Source: an uncultured Lysobacterales bacterium
Lineage (GTDB): Bacteria > Pseudomonadota > Gammaproteobacteria > Xanthomonadales > SZUA-36
Direction of reading: 5' to 3'
Assembly: GCA_937924405.1 (NCBI GenBank)
Contig: CALDVW010000077.1
Location: 1-64,000 of the forward strand
Length of the DNA: 64,000 nucleotides
Position numbers and translations under genes: made by a program. This document shows, piece by piece, positions 7,992 through 16,434 of this stretch; position 1 is the stretch's first letter, and each line of letters begins with the position of its first letter. The notes beneath the pieces were generated by a model. It ran no database searches. It saw nothing but the letters and a program-made list of their open reading frames with translations, and had not been told where the DNA came from.

Positions 7992-8183
7992 TTACCGATA
8001 TAGTGCCGTTGGCTTCGAGGACAGCATCATATGGTTACGTTTGGGTGGCACCGGCAATTCCGTATCGATCGCCGAGGCGAACGGATGCATCAATTCAGGC
8101 CAGCGGGGATCCCAGACCCACAGGGCGCTGCCGCAGACGCTGAAACGCACTGCCTCGCAGTGACACGATCCATTGAGTTTCAT
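7992..8183 (-). pseudogene. GFA-family gene with internal deletion
   Basis: The 63-residue frame opens with MKLNGSCHCEAVRFSV, the start of a GFA protein. It jumps directly to CGSALWVWDPRWPELMHPFA and the following residues, which is the C-terminal part of the same family. About 60-70 middle residues with the central zinc ligands are missing, in frame. An intact AAAGGAGAT ribosome site precedes ATG 8183. A short protein may still be made, but it cannot form the normal zinc core. The intact paralogue type is at 4543-4944. Confidence 0.7.
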
Positions 8184-8423
8184 TCTGACTATCTCCTTTC
8201 ACCCAACGAGTGGAAACGCTTCTGTCGATTATAGACCTGCCGATTGAACCCGCATTTTCAAAACTTTTCATTCTCAGTTTGTCCAGTTGGGAAAATTATC
8301 GCCCTGAGAAACCAGCTGCAAGGATATGGCTGGTCATAAAGCGACTAGCGACAGGAATTGAAGCGCAATGCAGCGCCCCTGCCGGGTTATGCAGAGCCGG
8401 TTTCTGATGTTGCAGTGTTGGCA

Positions 8424-8442
8424 TCATCAAATATATTGATGA
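8424..8442. promoter_or_regulatory. 19-bp palindrome, possible operator
   Basis: TCATCAA-ATATA-TTGATGA is a perfect palindrome with 7-bp arms. It lies about 20 bp upstream of the -35 of the TonB-receptor promoter, a usual place for an activator or repressor site. The regulator is unknown. Confidence 0.45.
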
Positions 8443-8461
8443 ATATTTTGGCATTTTCTTT

Positions 8462-8489
8462 TTTACAAAAACAAAAAATGACGTATTAT
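8462..8489 (+). promoter_or_regulatory. Sigma-70-like promoter of the TonB receptor
   Basis: TTTACA (8462-8467) and TATTAT (8484-8489) are separated by 16 bp. The expected start site, about 8496, falls inside the palindrome at 8492-8506. The leader to ATG 8585 would be about 90 bases. Confidence 0.5.
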
Positions 8490-8491
8490 TC

Positions 8492-8506
8492 CTGTCTTAG
8501 AGACAG
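8492..8506. promoter_or_regulatory. Palindrome over the predicted start site
   Basis: CTGTCT-TAG-AGACAG is a perfect inverted repeat with 6-bp arms. It sits right after the -10, where a bound repressor would block initiation. Confidence 0.45.
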
Positions 8507-8584
8507 TAAACGCATAGATTTACTGCATAATCAGGGTTGCTGGCCGCACCAATCGTCAGAACAGCCCGCTTGGAGAGAGTCAAC

Positions 8585-10993
8585 ATGGTTTGTAAATACT
8601 TGCCAATATCACTAGCTACTGCATTTCTTTTTTCAGTCAATCCGGTTTTCGCACAAAGCGACCAGGGAGAAGCAGCCACTGAATCCGAAGATCTGGTGAT
8701 GGAAGAGGTGACGGTCACATCCCGTAAACGCGAAGAGACTTTGCAGGATGTTCCTTTTTCCGTGGCCGCCAGAACCGAGGACCAAATGCGCCGAAGCGGT
8801 CTTGTGTCACTGGAGGATGTGTCCAAGACAGTCGCTTCTTTCTCAGTCATGAATCTCGGTCCCGGGCAAAGCGTGGTCGCCATCCGTGGCGCCTCGGCTG
8901 GTAAACAGGACCGGGACCTGCCTGGCATCAAGGAGCAGGTCGGAGTTTACCTGGATGAATCGGTGATTTCACTGTCGCTTTTCACGCCCGATCTCGACCT
9001 TTTCGATCTGAGCCGCGTAGAGGTATTGCGTGGACCACAGGGAACCCTGTTCGGTTCAGGCTCACTATCCGGGACGGTGCGGTATATAACCAATCAACCA
9101 GACCTCGACTATACGAGCAACGCGGTGGAGCTGGATTTGCGCACCATCGACAGCGGCGGCTCTGGCGGATACGCGAAAGCCTTTTTCAACACGCCGATGG
9201 GTGACAGCTCTGCGATGCGCATCGTTGCCTACTATGATGATATTCCCGGCTGGATAGATTCCCACCAGCCCGACGGCAGTCTCAAAAAAGACGTCAACGA
9301 TGGAAAACGCTATGGCGGCAGGTTGGCCTTCCGGTTCGAACCGACTGACGAACTGGTGATCACTCCGCGAATTGTATATCAGAAGGTGGAGTTCAACGGC
9401 TACAATCGTGAAGATCTATTCAACATACTGGCCAATGAATACACCACGACACGCCCCAACGTTTCGTTTGGAGAAAACGAGCAGTACACTCAATTAGACG
9501 AGGTTTTCACTGACGAATTCACTCTTGCCGACCTGAAGATCGAATACGATTTCGGCGAGGTCAATTTAACGTCGATCACTTCGTATACGGACCGCAGCCT
9601 GGTCGCCGGTCGCGACGCCGGTGCGCTGACTTCCAGCATCACGGGCGGGTCCATTGGCCTCAACGAAGAGATTTATACCCTGGATGCGCCACTGGACGAC
9701 TTTACCAACGTCGATGGCTGGACCCAGGAGCTCAGGCTCGACGGGGGCAATGACACGATTACATGGGTAGGGGGCGTCTTCTACAGCGACTTCGAACGAA
9801 ACTACGGCCAGGAACTGTTGGTCGCGGGATTTGAAGACCTTAGCGGCATTCCCACGGAAGGTGATTACATAGCACCAAAAGACGGACTTTTCTGGTCTGA
9901 CCTGACCTATAAATTCAAACAACTGGCCTTTTTCGGAGAAATCAGCTGGGCAGCCACTGATCGGCTCGACCTGACCGGTGGACTGCGCTACTACGATTTT
10001 GATGAAAACCGCGTCCAGACTTTCGATGGAATTTTTGCCGAGCCGGGAACAACCACCGGCACCGCCAAGGCCGATGGATTCGCACCACGCTTCATTGCGG
10101 ACTATGCCATCAACGATGATGTTTCAATTAACGGTCAGGTCTCAAAAGGTTTCCGCCTGGGCGGCCTCAATGATCCCCTGAACATCCCGCTGTGCACGCC
10201 CGAGGACGAGGCTACATTCGGTGGCAATGACAGTTTCGGCGACGAGGAACTGTGGAATTATGAAATTGGCATGAAGTCCATGTTCATGGGCGGTCGGGCG
10301 ATGTTTAACGCAGCCATCTTTTACCAGGACATCAAGGACCTGCAGGCCGTACTGTTGGCTGGATCGTGTTCTTCGCGTATCGTCTACAACGTTCCCAAAG
10401 CACATAGTGCCGGTGTGGAATTCGAATTCGCCGCCCAGCAGACTGAACGTTTCGATTGGGCGCTCACGGCGAGTTATATCAATGCAGAGCTGGATTCCTC
10501 CGTTGTTTCTGTAGCAGATGACGGCAGCGAAACCATCCTCGCCGGTCTGGAGGATGGAAACCGTCTACCGGCGGTACCCGAATTTCAGGCAGCGCTGGCC
10601 GGGACCTATGTCATCCCGATGAACAACAGTTGGGAAAGTTACATTCATGGAATCGCTCAATATGTTGGCTCCAGAGTCACACAGTTTGGCGACTACGACG
10701 AAGGTTTCGGTTTTGTCAACATGCTGGGTTTTGAAGAAGGCGGCGGCGGAACCATCGGCGGCCCGCTCACACAGTGCTGTTTCACGTTTGAGCCTGAGCT
10801 TCCGAGCTATACGACCGTAAATGCGCGGGTAGGATTCCGCAACGACCGCTGGGACCTGGCTTTCTACATCAATAACCTGACCGATGAGCAGGCCCGCCTG
10901 GCATTGGACCAGGAGCGTGGCTCACGGGCCCGGGTGGGATTCCTGGTCAACCAGCCCCGCACCTACGGCGTGACCTTGAGAACCAGCTTCTGA
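8585..10993 (+). CDS. TonB-dependent outer-membrane receptor
   Basis: An 802-aa outer-membrane receptor. The signal peptide is residues 1-23, cleaved after VFA. A TonB-box-like EEVTVTSRKREE is near residue 40. The plug domain contains LSRVEVLRGPQGTLFGSGS, and a beta-barrel ends in Phe (GVTLRTSF), as outer-membrane insertion requires. ATG 8585 is chosen over an upstream in-frame start because GGAGAGAG precedes it and the signal peptide then begins correctly. The overall type resembles receptors for organic substrates in marine bacteria rather than classical siderophore receptors. No transporter or enzyme partner lies beside it. A strong terminator follows, so it is monocistronic. Confidence 0.92.
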   Translation: MVCKYLPISLATAFLFSVNPVFAQSDQGEAATESEDLVMEEVTVTSRKREETLQDVPFSVAARTEDQMRRSGLVSLEDVSKTVASFSVMNLGPGQSVVAIRGASAGKQDRDLPGIKEQVGVYLDESVISLSLFTPDLDLFDLSRVEVLRGPQGTLFGSGSLSGTVRYITNQPDLDYTSNAVELDLRTIDSGGSGGYAKAFFNTPMGDSSAMRIVAYYDDIPGWIDSHQPDGSLKKDVNDGKRYGGRLAFRFEPTDELVITPRIVYQKVEFNGYNREDLFNILANEYTTTRPNVSFGENEQYTQLDEVFTDEFTLADLKIEYDFGEVNLTSITSYTDRSLVAGRDAGALTSSITGGSIGLNEEIYTLDAPLDDFTNVDGWTQELRLDGGNDTITWVGGVFYSDFERNYGQELLVAGFEDLSGIPTEGDYIAPKDGLFWSDLTYKFKQLAFFGEISWAATDRLDLTGGLRYYDFDENRVQTFDGIFAEPGTTTGTAKADGFAPRFIADYAINDDVSINGQVSKGFRLGGLNDPLNIPLCTPEDEATFGGNDSFGDEELWNYEIGMKSMFMGGRAMFNAAIFYQDIKDLQAVLLAGSCSSRIVYNVPKAHSAGVEFEFAAQQTERFDWALTASYINAELDSSVVSVADDGSETILAGLEDGNRLPAVPEFQAALAGTYVIPMNNSWESYIHGIAQYVGSRVTQFGDYDEGFGFVNMLGFEEGGGGTIGGPLTQCCFTFEPELPSYTTVNARVGFRNDRWDLAFYINNLTDEQARLALDQERGSRARVGFLVNQPRTYGVTLRTSF

Positions 10994-11035
10994 GCAGGTT
11001 TCTTTTATTCAGCCACGAGCACGTGAAAATCAAAA

Positions 11036-11061
11036 AGCCACCTATTCAGGTGGCTTTTTTT
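11036..11061 (+). terminator. Rho-independent terminator of the TonB receptor
   Basis: AGCCACCT (11036-11043) pairs with AGGTGGCT (11048-11055) around an ATTC loop and is followed by a run of seven Ts. An A-run on the left lets it also serve the minus-strand gene that ends at 11112. Confidence 0.9.
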
Positions 11062-11111
11062 CAATGTGATAACTTGGCAGCTACAAACCGGATTTGCTTG
11101 AAGGACCGCAC

Positions 11112-11570
11112 CTAACGTGTCAATCGCCACAAAGCCCAGGCGCCCCAGAATGTGACCAGAGGCAGCACAATCCAGTAGGGTGTTTCATTGACCAGTCGCC
11201 AATCCGAAGCATCCCGCGCCGCAACCACCGCAGCCAGACACACAATGGGCCAGTAGATGGTGATGCCCAATGCGGCAGCCAGAATAATGTGCCCCCAGGC
11301 TTTACCTGCCCAATAGCCGATCAGGCCAATTGCCAACAAGGGTATATACGCAATGAGGTCGCCGAACGCGAATCCGTACCAGAAGGCCACACCCACATCC
11401 GAAACGACTTCCGATGGCTCCTGCGTCCCCATCGCGACCCCGGTCTCGTAGTTGAATGCGGGAATGGCCTGAGCGTATATGAGGTATAGCAGCAGAAGCC
11501 AGCCCACTGTCTGAATCAACCAGAAATCGATGTCTCGTTTCATCATTCGCCAACCGATCAAATATTGCAC
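11112..11570 (-). CDS. Hypothetical four-helix membrane protein
   Basis: A 152-aa protein with four clear hydrophobic stretches (about residues 18-36, 63-83, 89-113 and 132-148) and no recognised motif. The start is uncertain. A GTG opens this frame at 11570, while ATG codons at 11546 and 11543 would remove the first eight or nine residues, and none has a strong ribosome site. It is convergent with the receptor and shares its terminator. Function unknown. Confidence 0.6.
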   Translation of the reverse strand: MQYLIGWRMMKRDIDFWLIQTVGWLLLLYLIYAQAIPAFNYETGVAMGTQEPSEVVSDVGVAFWYGFAFGDLIAYIPLLAIGLIGYWAGKAWGHIILAAALGITIYWPIVCLAAVVAARDASDWRLVNETPYWIVLPLVTFWGAWALWRLTR

Positions 11571-11752
11571 CTAAAGAATACCGCCAATTGCATTAAGATT
11601 CTTTGAATAGTCCGGGCTGGCTGCAAAGAGGCTTTCCAGGCCCGGAGATTTGTGCCTTGGATGCCATCTCAACATGTCAGTGGTAAAGTATTTTTTACCT
11701 CCGGCTTTTACCGGAACGAAAAATCCGAAATCTGGAAGGAGTAAGGCAAGCA

Positions 11753-12256
11753 GTGAACGAATTGCTGTCCATTACCATAGAAGCAGGTGTCGGCCTGGCC
11801 GGCTTCGCCGGCATAGCGGTTGTGCTGTCCGGTGACCCCAGAAACTGGTCTGCGGCCGAAAGGCTGAGAATCGGAACCATGCTGTTCCTGACATTGTTCG
11901 CGGTATTCGGGGCGTTTCTATGCCTGTACCTGGCCAGGAATTACAACGAGGCCGCGGCCAGCCGGCTTGCTTCCGGTCTTATGTCAGTCGTGTTCTTCTT
12001 TGCTGTCGCAGTGATCTGGAAAAAATCCCGCGATCCGCTTCAATCAGCGGACCCCACCATCAATCGTTCCCTGGCGTATGTATTGTGGTCACTTTTTGTT
12101 GCTGTCGCGCTGCTGCTGGCCTTGAACGCCGCAGGCTGGTTCAAGGATTCCTTCGCCATATTATTTGCAGCGCTGATCTGGCTGCTGCTTTTCGGCGCTT
12201 TCCTGTTCGTGCGTATCCTGTTTGTGCGGCCGGGTCTGCATCAAGGCGGTGGTTGA
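11753..12256 (+). CDS. Hypothetical four-helix membrane protein
   Basis: A 167-aa protein with four hydrophobic helices. The first contains GVGLAGFAGIAVVL and is followed by a GDPRNWS loop, a pattern common in small uncharacterised bacterial membrane proteins. It starts at GTG 11753 with GGAAGGAG upstream. The AsmA gene follows after about 90 bp on the same strand, but nothing ties the two together. Function unknown. Confidence 0.65.
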   Translation: MNELLSITIEAGVGLAGFAGIAVVLSGDPRNWSAAERLRIGTMLFLTLFAVFGAFLCLYLARNYNEAAASRLASGLMSVVFFFAVAVIWKKSRDPLQSADPTINRSLAYVLWSLFVAVALLLALNAAGWFKDSFAILFAALIWLLLFGAFLFVRILFVRPGLHQGGG

Positions 12257-12344
12257 GCGGTCGCCAAATGAACCGTTTGCCACAGGTTCAAAACCGGCCT
12301 CGAATCTGGTGCTATCCTTAAATCCCTGACGGGAGGTTTATCCG

Positions 12345-14489
12345 ATGAAAGGCTTACTCAAGATTATGCTGGGGCTGGCCGGGGCCATTGTATTACTGGT
12401 AGTGGCCGCCGCCGTTTTGCTGCCGATGATTTACGACGAGAGCGACCTCAAGCAGGCGATCAGCAGCGAAGTGTTTGCTCAAACAGGCCGTGAACTGCGA
12501 ATTGATGGACCGTTGGATTTTTCAGTCTTCCCCTGGCTGGCGGTCGAAGTGGAACAACTCAGCCTGGGCAATGCCAGTGGCTTCGGTGACCAGCCTTTCG
12601 CGAAGATTGGGCAGGCCAGGGCAGGCGTGGCACTGGTTCCGTTGTTCCGCAAGCAGATTTCGCTCGATGAAATCATCCTGGATGGGCTCGAGCTGAACCT
12701 GGCTGTTAATGAACAGGGGCTAAGCAATTGGGGTGACCTGGCGGCGGCCTCCACTGAGCAGCCGGCACCGGACCCGGGGTCCAGTCCTTTTACAGACAGA
12801 CGGGTGGCAGGACTGAACATTCGCAATGCACGAGTTGAATACCGGGACGATAGCTCGGGCGGACATTATCGCCTGACCGGACTTTCTCTCCGGACCGGTG
12901 CGCTGGGCGGAGCAGGTTCTGTACCGGTCACACTGACTGCGGCCCTGGAAGATGTTACGGCTGGTGCGCGCGTGGATGTGGCGATGACCGGTATTGTTGC
13001 GATTGACCTGGATACCCAACAGTATGCCCTGACAGATCTTGAGATGGCGTTGGCGCTCGATGCTGCGAATGACGCCAGCGAAATTCAGATACTGGCGCCC
13101 CGTGTCGATCTTGACCTCGCATCACAGGTCATGGAACTGGAGTCATTTTCTGCCGCGCTCTCCGGCATCCGGGCCGATGGCGCCTTATCCGTTCAAAAAC
13201 TTTTGGAGGCACCGACTTTCAGCGGTTCGCTGTCGCTGGCCGAATTTTCACCTGTCGAGTTCCTGCAGGCCCAGGGCATCACCCCTCCCATGACGGCTGA
13301 CCCCGAAGTGCTGAAACGGGCGACTGTCAGGACAAAGCTGTCCGGTGACGAACAACAAATCAACCTGAGTGAGTTCATTCTGGAGTTGGATCAGAGCCGC
13401 TTCACCGGACAGATGCACATACGCAACCTGGACACGCCAAAATTCGGGTTCGATCTCCATGTGGATGAAATTGATCTCGATCGGTACCTGGAACCGGCCT
13501 CTGACGCTTCCGGGGCCGGGGATGAAGATGTCGCCATGCCCAAAGAAGAACTACAGGGGCAGGAAATTCAGGGACAGCTGAGCGCAGGAAAGTTACGCCT
13601 GGCAGGCCTGGATTTCAGTAACGCCGAGCTCGGCCTGTTGATTCGGAATGGCAGGCTGCGCATCCATCCCCTTACGGCAGAATTCTACGGCGGCCGGTAC
13701 AGCGGCGATATCAACCTGGACGGTTCAGGCGATGTGCCGGTGCTGTCCCTGGATCAGAGTATTGATTCCATTACTTTTCAGAGTCTGGTATCGGAGCTGG
13801 TGGATACGGAGTCACTATCCGGCGTGGCGCTTGGCCACACCACGCTGACCGGTCGCGGTTACGACAGCGCGGAGGTTCTTGCAAGCCTCAATGGCGACAT
13901 CGGCCTGACACTGACCGAAGGCGCTCTCGAAGGGATAAACATCTGGTATGAAATCCGCAGAGGCATGGCCTTGTACAAGGGCCTTGCGCCTCCCGAAGCA
14001 GAACCGAACCGAACCGTGTTTTCACGGATGAAACTGGCCGCCAGTGTCAAAGAAGGCGTCATCACGACCCGGGAAATGATCGGTGAATTGCCTTTCCTCA
14101 CGGTCCGGGGCGACGGGGTGATCGACCTCGCAACTTCCCGGGTTGACCTCGGGCTGGTGGCGGCTGTCCGGGATGTTCCCGAGTTGGCAGAGGATCCGCT
14201 GGCCGCCGAGTTGGGTGGCAAGTCTGTTCCTTTCAGGGTCGGAGGTACGCCCGAAGCACCCACGGTTACGGTGGATTGGGAAGCTTTGTTGAAAAGCGAG
14301 GCCACGGACCTGTTGCTGGACCAGTTGGGCCTGGGCGCAAAAACGTCTGCCGGAGATGTGGAGTCGGCCGAATCCGAAAGCAGCTCAACCGAAGATCAAC
14401 TCGAAGAGGCCGCCAAGAGCGCTATATTTGATCTTCTTGGCGGCAAGGACCGCGACAAGGATGACGGCGGCGGTTCCCCGGAGGACTGA
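12345..14489 (+). CDS. AsmA family protein
   Basis: A 714-aa AsmA-type protein. Residues 5-28 form the N-terminal membrane anchor. They are followed by the typical opening VFAQTGRELRIDGPLDFSVF and PWLAVEVEQLSLGNASGF. A long periplasmic body leads to the conserved C-terminal AsmA region (GDIGLTLTEGALEGINI, then a repeated-strand tail). AsmA-like proteins act at the cell envelope, in outer-membrane biogenesis or lipid transport. The acidic, Ser-rich tail (about residues 660-714) is probably disordered. GGGAGG precedes ATG 12345. It is convergent with the zinc-ribbon gene. Confidence 0.9.
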   Translation: MKGLLKIMLGLAGAIVLLVVAAAVLLPMIYDESDLKQAISSEVFAQTGRELRIDGPLDFSVFPWLAVEVEQLSLGNASGFGDQPFAKIGQARAGVALVPLFRKQISLDEIILDGLELNLAVNEQGLSNWGDLAAASTEQPAPDPGSSPFTDRRVAGLNIRNARVEYRDDSSGGHYRLTGLSLRTGALGGAGSVPVTLTAALEDVTAGARVDVAMTGIVAIDLDTQQYALTDLEMALALDAANDASEIQILAPRVDLDLASQVMELESFSAALSGIRADGALSVQKLLEAPTFSGSLSLAEFSPVEFLQAQGITPPMTADPEVLKRATVRTKLSGDEQQINLSEFILELDQSRFTGQMHIRNLDTPKFGFDLHVDEIDLDRYLEPASDASGAGDEDVAMPKEELQGQEIQGQLSAGKLRLAGLDFSNAELGLLIRNGRLRIHPLTAEFYGGRYSGDINLDGSGDVPVLSLDQSIDSITFQSLVSELVDTESLSGVALGHTTLTGRGYDSAEVLASLNGDIGLTLTEGALEGINIWYEIRRGMALYKGLAPPEAEPNRTVFSRMKLAASVKEGVITTREMIGELPFLTVRGDGVIDLATSRVDLGLVAAVRDVPELAEDPLAAELGGKSVPFRVGGTPEAPTVTVDWEALLKSEATDLLLDQLGLGAKTSAGDVESAESESSSTEDQLEEAAKSAIFDLLGGKDRDKDDGGGSPED

Positions 14490-14498
14490 TTTCCCGGC

Positions 14499-14693
14499 TT
14501 AACCGATAGAGCAGCTCATATCCTGCCCGCAACACAATGGCGACTTGATCTTGCCGTGGCCGTTGGGGCATTTGGAAATTTGCACTTCGCTGCCGTCAGG
14601 CAGTTCGAGCGCGTCATTTTCGAGGGGTGCGTCACAGTGGCCGCAGGTTGCGTTTACGCTCATGCCGCACTTTTCACATTGGTAGGTCGCCAT
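14499..14693 (-). CDS. Small zinc-ribbon protein
   Basis: A 64-aa protein with two CxxC-type pairs, YQCEKCGMSV and TCGHCDAPLE, then CPNGHGKI and LCCGQDM near the end. This is a zinc-ribbon or rubredoxin-like layout. ATG 14693 is preferred over an upstream start because the first zinc knuckle follows at once and GAGAG lies upstream. It is probably a structural zinc protein. The partner is unknown. Confidence 0.65.
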   Translation of the reverse strand: MATYQCEKCGMSVNATCGHCDAPLENDALELPDGSEVQISKCPNGHGKIKSPLCCGQDMSCSIG

Positions 14694-14756
14694 TGGTTTG
14701 CTCTCGCGATGGTTTGAACAACCCAAAGCATAGGCATTTCGGCACTGTTTGTGAAG

Positions 14757-14778
14757 TCCGCTGTCGACCCACAGCGGA
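14757..14778. repeat. Perfect palindrome of the GACCCA family, copy D
   Basis: TCCGCTGT-CGACCC-ACAGCGGA has perfect 8-bp arms and a 6-base loop. It is the best-preserved member of the palindrome family also seen near 911-941 and 3021-3047. Confidence 0.6.
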
Positions 14779-14802
14779 ATGGGTACTGAATGGGTGGTGA
14801 TA

Positions 14803-15057
14803 TCAGCGCTTCAGAGTGGAGACTAGACGCCTGAACCAGGACTGGTTCACTTCGGTCTTGCGCAGCATGTTGCTGCCCTGGGCATAGAGATGATCGTTTG
14901 AGGCTTTTTGAATAGCAGGATCAATGACTGCCCCTATTTGCCCGAGTGTTTTTCCAGGGGCCAGGCAAATCTGATAGGCCGTGGCACTGCCAACGCCAAC
15001 AATGTTCTTGAGTGGCTCAATATGGAATACGGTGTGTTGCAGATTTTGATGAATCAT
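14803..15057 (-). CDS. Small hypothetical protein
   Basis: An 84-aa basic protein with no recognised domain. It is supported mainly by GGGAGTTAGGAAA directly before ATG 15057 and by the AT-rich promoter-like region behind it. The glycine-rich stretch KNIVGVGSATAYQICLAPGK is the only notable feature. It could be a small conserved protein or a chance frame. Confidence 0.45.
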   Translation of the reverse strand: MIHQNLQHTVFHIEPLKNIVGVGSATAYQICLAPGKTLGQIGAVIDPAIQKASNDHLYAQGSNMLRKTEVNQSWFRRLVSTLKR

Positions 15058-15119
15058 TTTCCTAACTCCCTGGAAACTGCTCTATCTGTTTTCCCTGTCT
15101 GTAAAGCATGTTTGCAGTA

Positions 15120-15240
15120 TTGTTAATACAATTTACGTGCCAGATTTTCAGATAATCCCTTAAACAATATTAAATATGTTATAAAACAATATGATAAATA
15201 TTTTATCTAATTTAAATTCAACATCAATATCTGATGATTA
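15120..15240. promoter_or_regulatory. AT-rich island with palindromes
   Basis: About 120 bp of strongly AT-rich DNA lie between the small minus-strand gene and mtnA. It contains the palindrome GATAAA-TAT-TTTATC (15193-15207) and two copies of AACAATAT. It is a likely promoter or operator region for one or both divergent genes. Confidence 0.4.
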
Positions 15241-15321
15241 CAAGCTGAATCTGACCTGTTGCGACAGTCTTTTGCCAAAATTTGTCACCCGGTAATCCAG
15301 CTGTGGTAATTTGATCTGGTC

Positions 15322-16434
15322 ATGAAAATCAACGGAAAGCAGCATCGCTCAATCTGGCTGAATGAAGACGGCTTGTCGGTGGACATCATCGACCAAACCG
15401 TGCTTCCGCACGAATTGGAAATTCGCACTCTGTGCAATCTGGCCGAGGCGGCTGAGGCGATTACCGCCATGCGTGTCAGGGGCGCACCCCTGATCGGTGC
15501 CACTGCCGCCTATGGCATGGCCCTGGCGATGCGGGATCAGGCCGATGACGACTCGATCGACCAGGCGGCGCGGCTGTTGCTGGCTACACGTCCCACCGCG
15601 GTCAATTTACGCTGGGCGCTGTCGCGCATGTGCGAAGTGCTTCATGCGGTGGATCCGGCAGAGAGAATTGCCGTGGCTTACCAGACGGCGGCTCAAATAT
15701 GTGACGAAGACGTGGATATCAATTTTCGCATTGGTCAGCATGGCCTGGGCCTGATCCAGACGTTATGGAAGGCGCGAAGTCCCGGCACTGACGCTTTTCA
15801 CATACTCACTCACTGCAATGCCGGTTGGCTGGCGACGGTGGACTGGGGCACGGCGCTCGCACCGATCTACCAGGCCCATGACGCCGGAATCCCGGTTCAC
15901 GTGTGGGTGGATGAAACCCGTCCGCGCAATCAGGGTGCGGCGCTGACCGCATGGGAACTGGATGCGCATGGCGTTGCCCATGACGTGATCGTGGACAACG
16001 CGGGCGGTCACCTGATGCAAAAGGGCCTGGTCGACCTGTGTATCACCGGTACCGACCGTACGGCACGTAATGGAGATGTCTGTAACAAGATCGGCACCTA
16101 CCTGAAGGCACTTGCCGCAAAGGACAACGAAGTGCCTTTCTATGTGGCTCTGCCAGGACCGACAATTGACTGGCAAATGGCGGACGGGGTTGCCGGTATG
16201 CCCATCGAGGAACGCGAGTCTTCGGAGGTCACCCGGGTTTGGGGACGGCTTCCTTCAGGAGAAAACAGCCAGGTTCAGATCACGCCCGCTGGTGTAACAG
16301 CACGCAACTATGCTTTTGATGTTTCGCCGGCCCGGCTGATAACCGGCCTGGTGACCGAGCGGGGTATATGCGATGCCAGCGAACAGGGATTGTTGTCGCT
16401 CTACCCGGAACAGGGAGGATTTCTGGATGACTGA
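15322..16434 (+). CDS. mtnA: S-methyl-5-thioribose-1-phosphate isomerase
   Basis: A 370-aa MtnA. It isomerises 5-methylthioribose-1-phosphate to 5-methylthioribulose-1-phosphate in methionine salvage, in the cytoplasm. The eIF2B-like fold has RVRGAPLIGA (51-60), the catalytic Cys165 in HCNAGWL and Asp245 in GTDRTARNGD. The last codons overlap the start of the aldolase gene by 8 bases, so the two are translationally coupled. The usual partners mtnB, mtnC and mtnD are absent, which points to the aldolase (DHAP) branch. No Shine-Dalgarno is obvious before ATG 15322. Confidence 0.93.
   Translation: MKINGKQHRSIWLNEDGLSVDIIDQTVLPHELEIRTLCNLAEAAEAITAMRVRGAPLIGATAAYGMALAMRDQADDDSIDQAARLLLATRPTAVNLRWALSRMCEVLHAVDPAERIAVAYQTAAQICDEDVDINFRIGQHGLGLIQTLWKARSPGTDAFHILTHCNAGWLATVDWGTALAPIYQAHDAGIPVHVWVDETRPRNQGAALTAWELDAHGVAHDVIVDNAGGHLMQKGLVDLCITGTDRTARNGDVCNKIGTYLKALAAKDNEVPFYVALPGPTIDWQMADGVAGMPIEERESSEVTRVWGRLPSGENSQVQITPAGVTARNYAFDVSPARLITGLVTERGICDASEQGLLSLYPEQGGFLDD

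Larger units (their letters stand above)
8184..8584. other. 401-bp regulatory region upstream of the TonB receptor
   Basis: This gap separates the GFA remnant from the receptor. Its right half (about 8405-8520) is AT-rich and carries a sigma-70-like promoter and two palindromes, listed separately. The left half has no recognisable feature. No cobalamin-riboswitch signature is seen. Confidence 0.6.

Noticed and set aside
8184-8584. Cobalamin riboswitch in front of the TonB receptor
   Set aside because: The conserved B12-box bases are not seen. The region is AT-rich with promoter-like and operator-like elements instead.
8358-8615. Small plus-strand open frame upstream of the TonB receptor
   Set aside because: It overlaps the promoter, palindromes and receptor start, and lacks a ribosome site.
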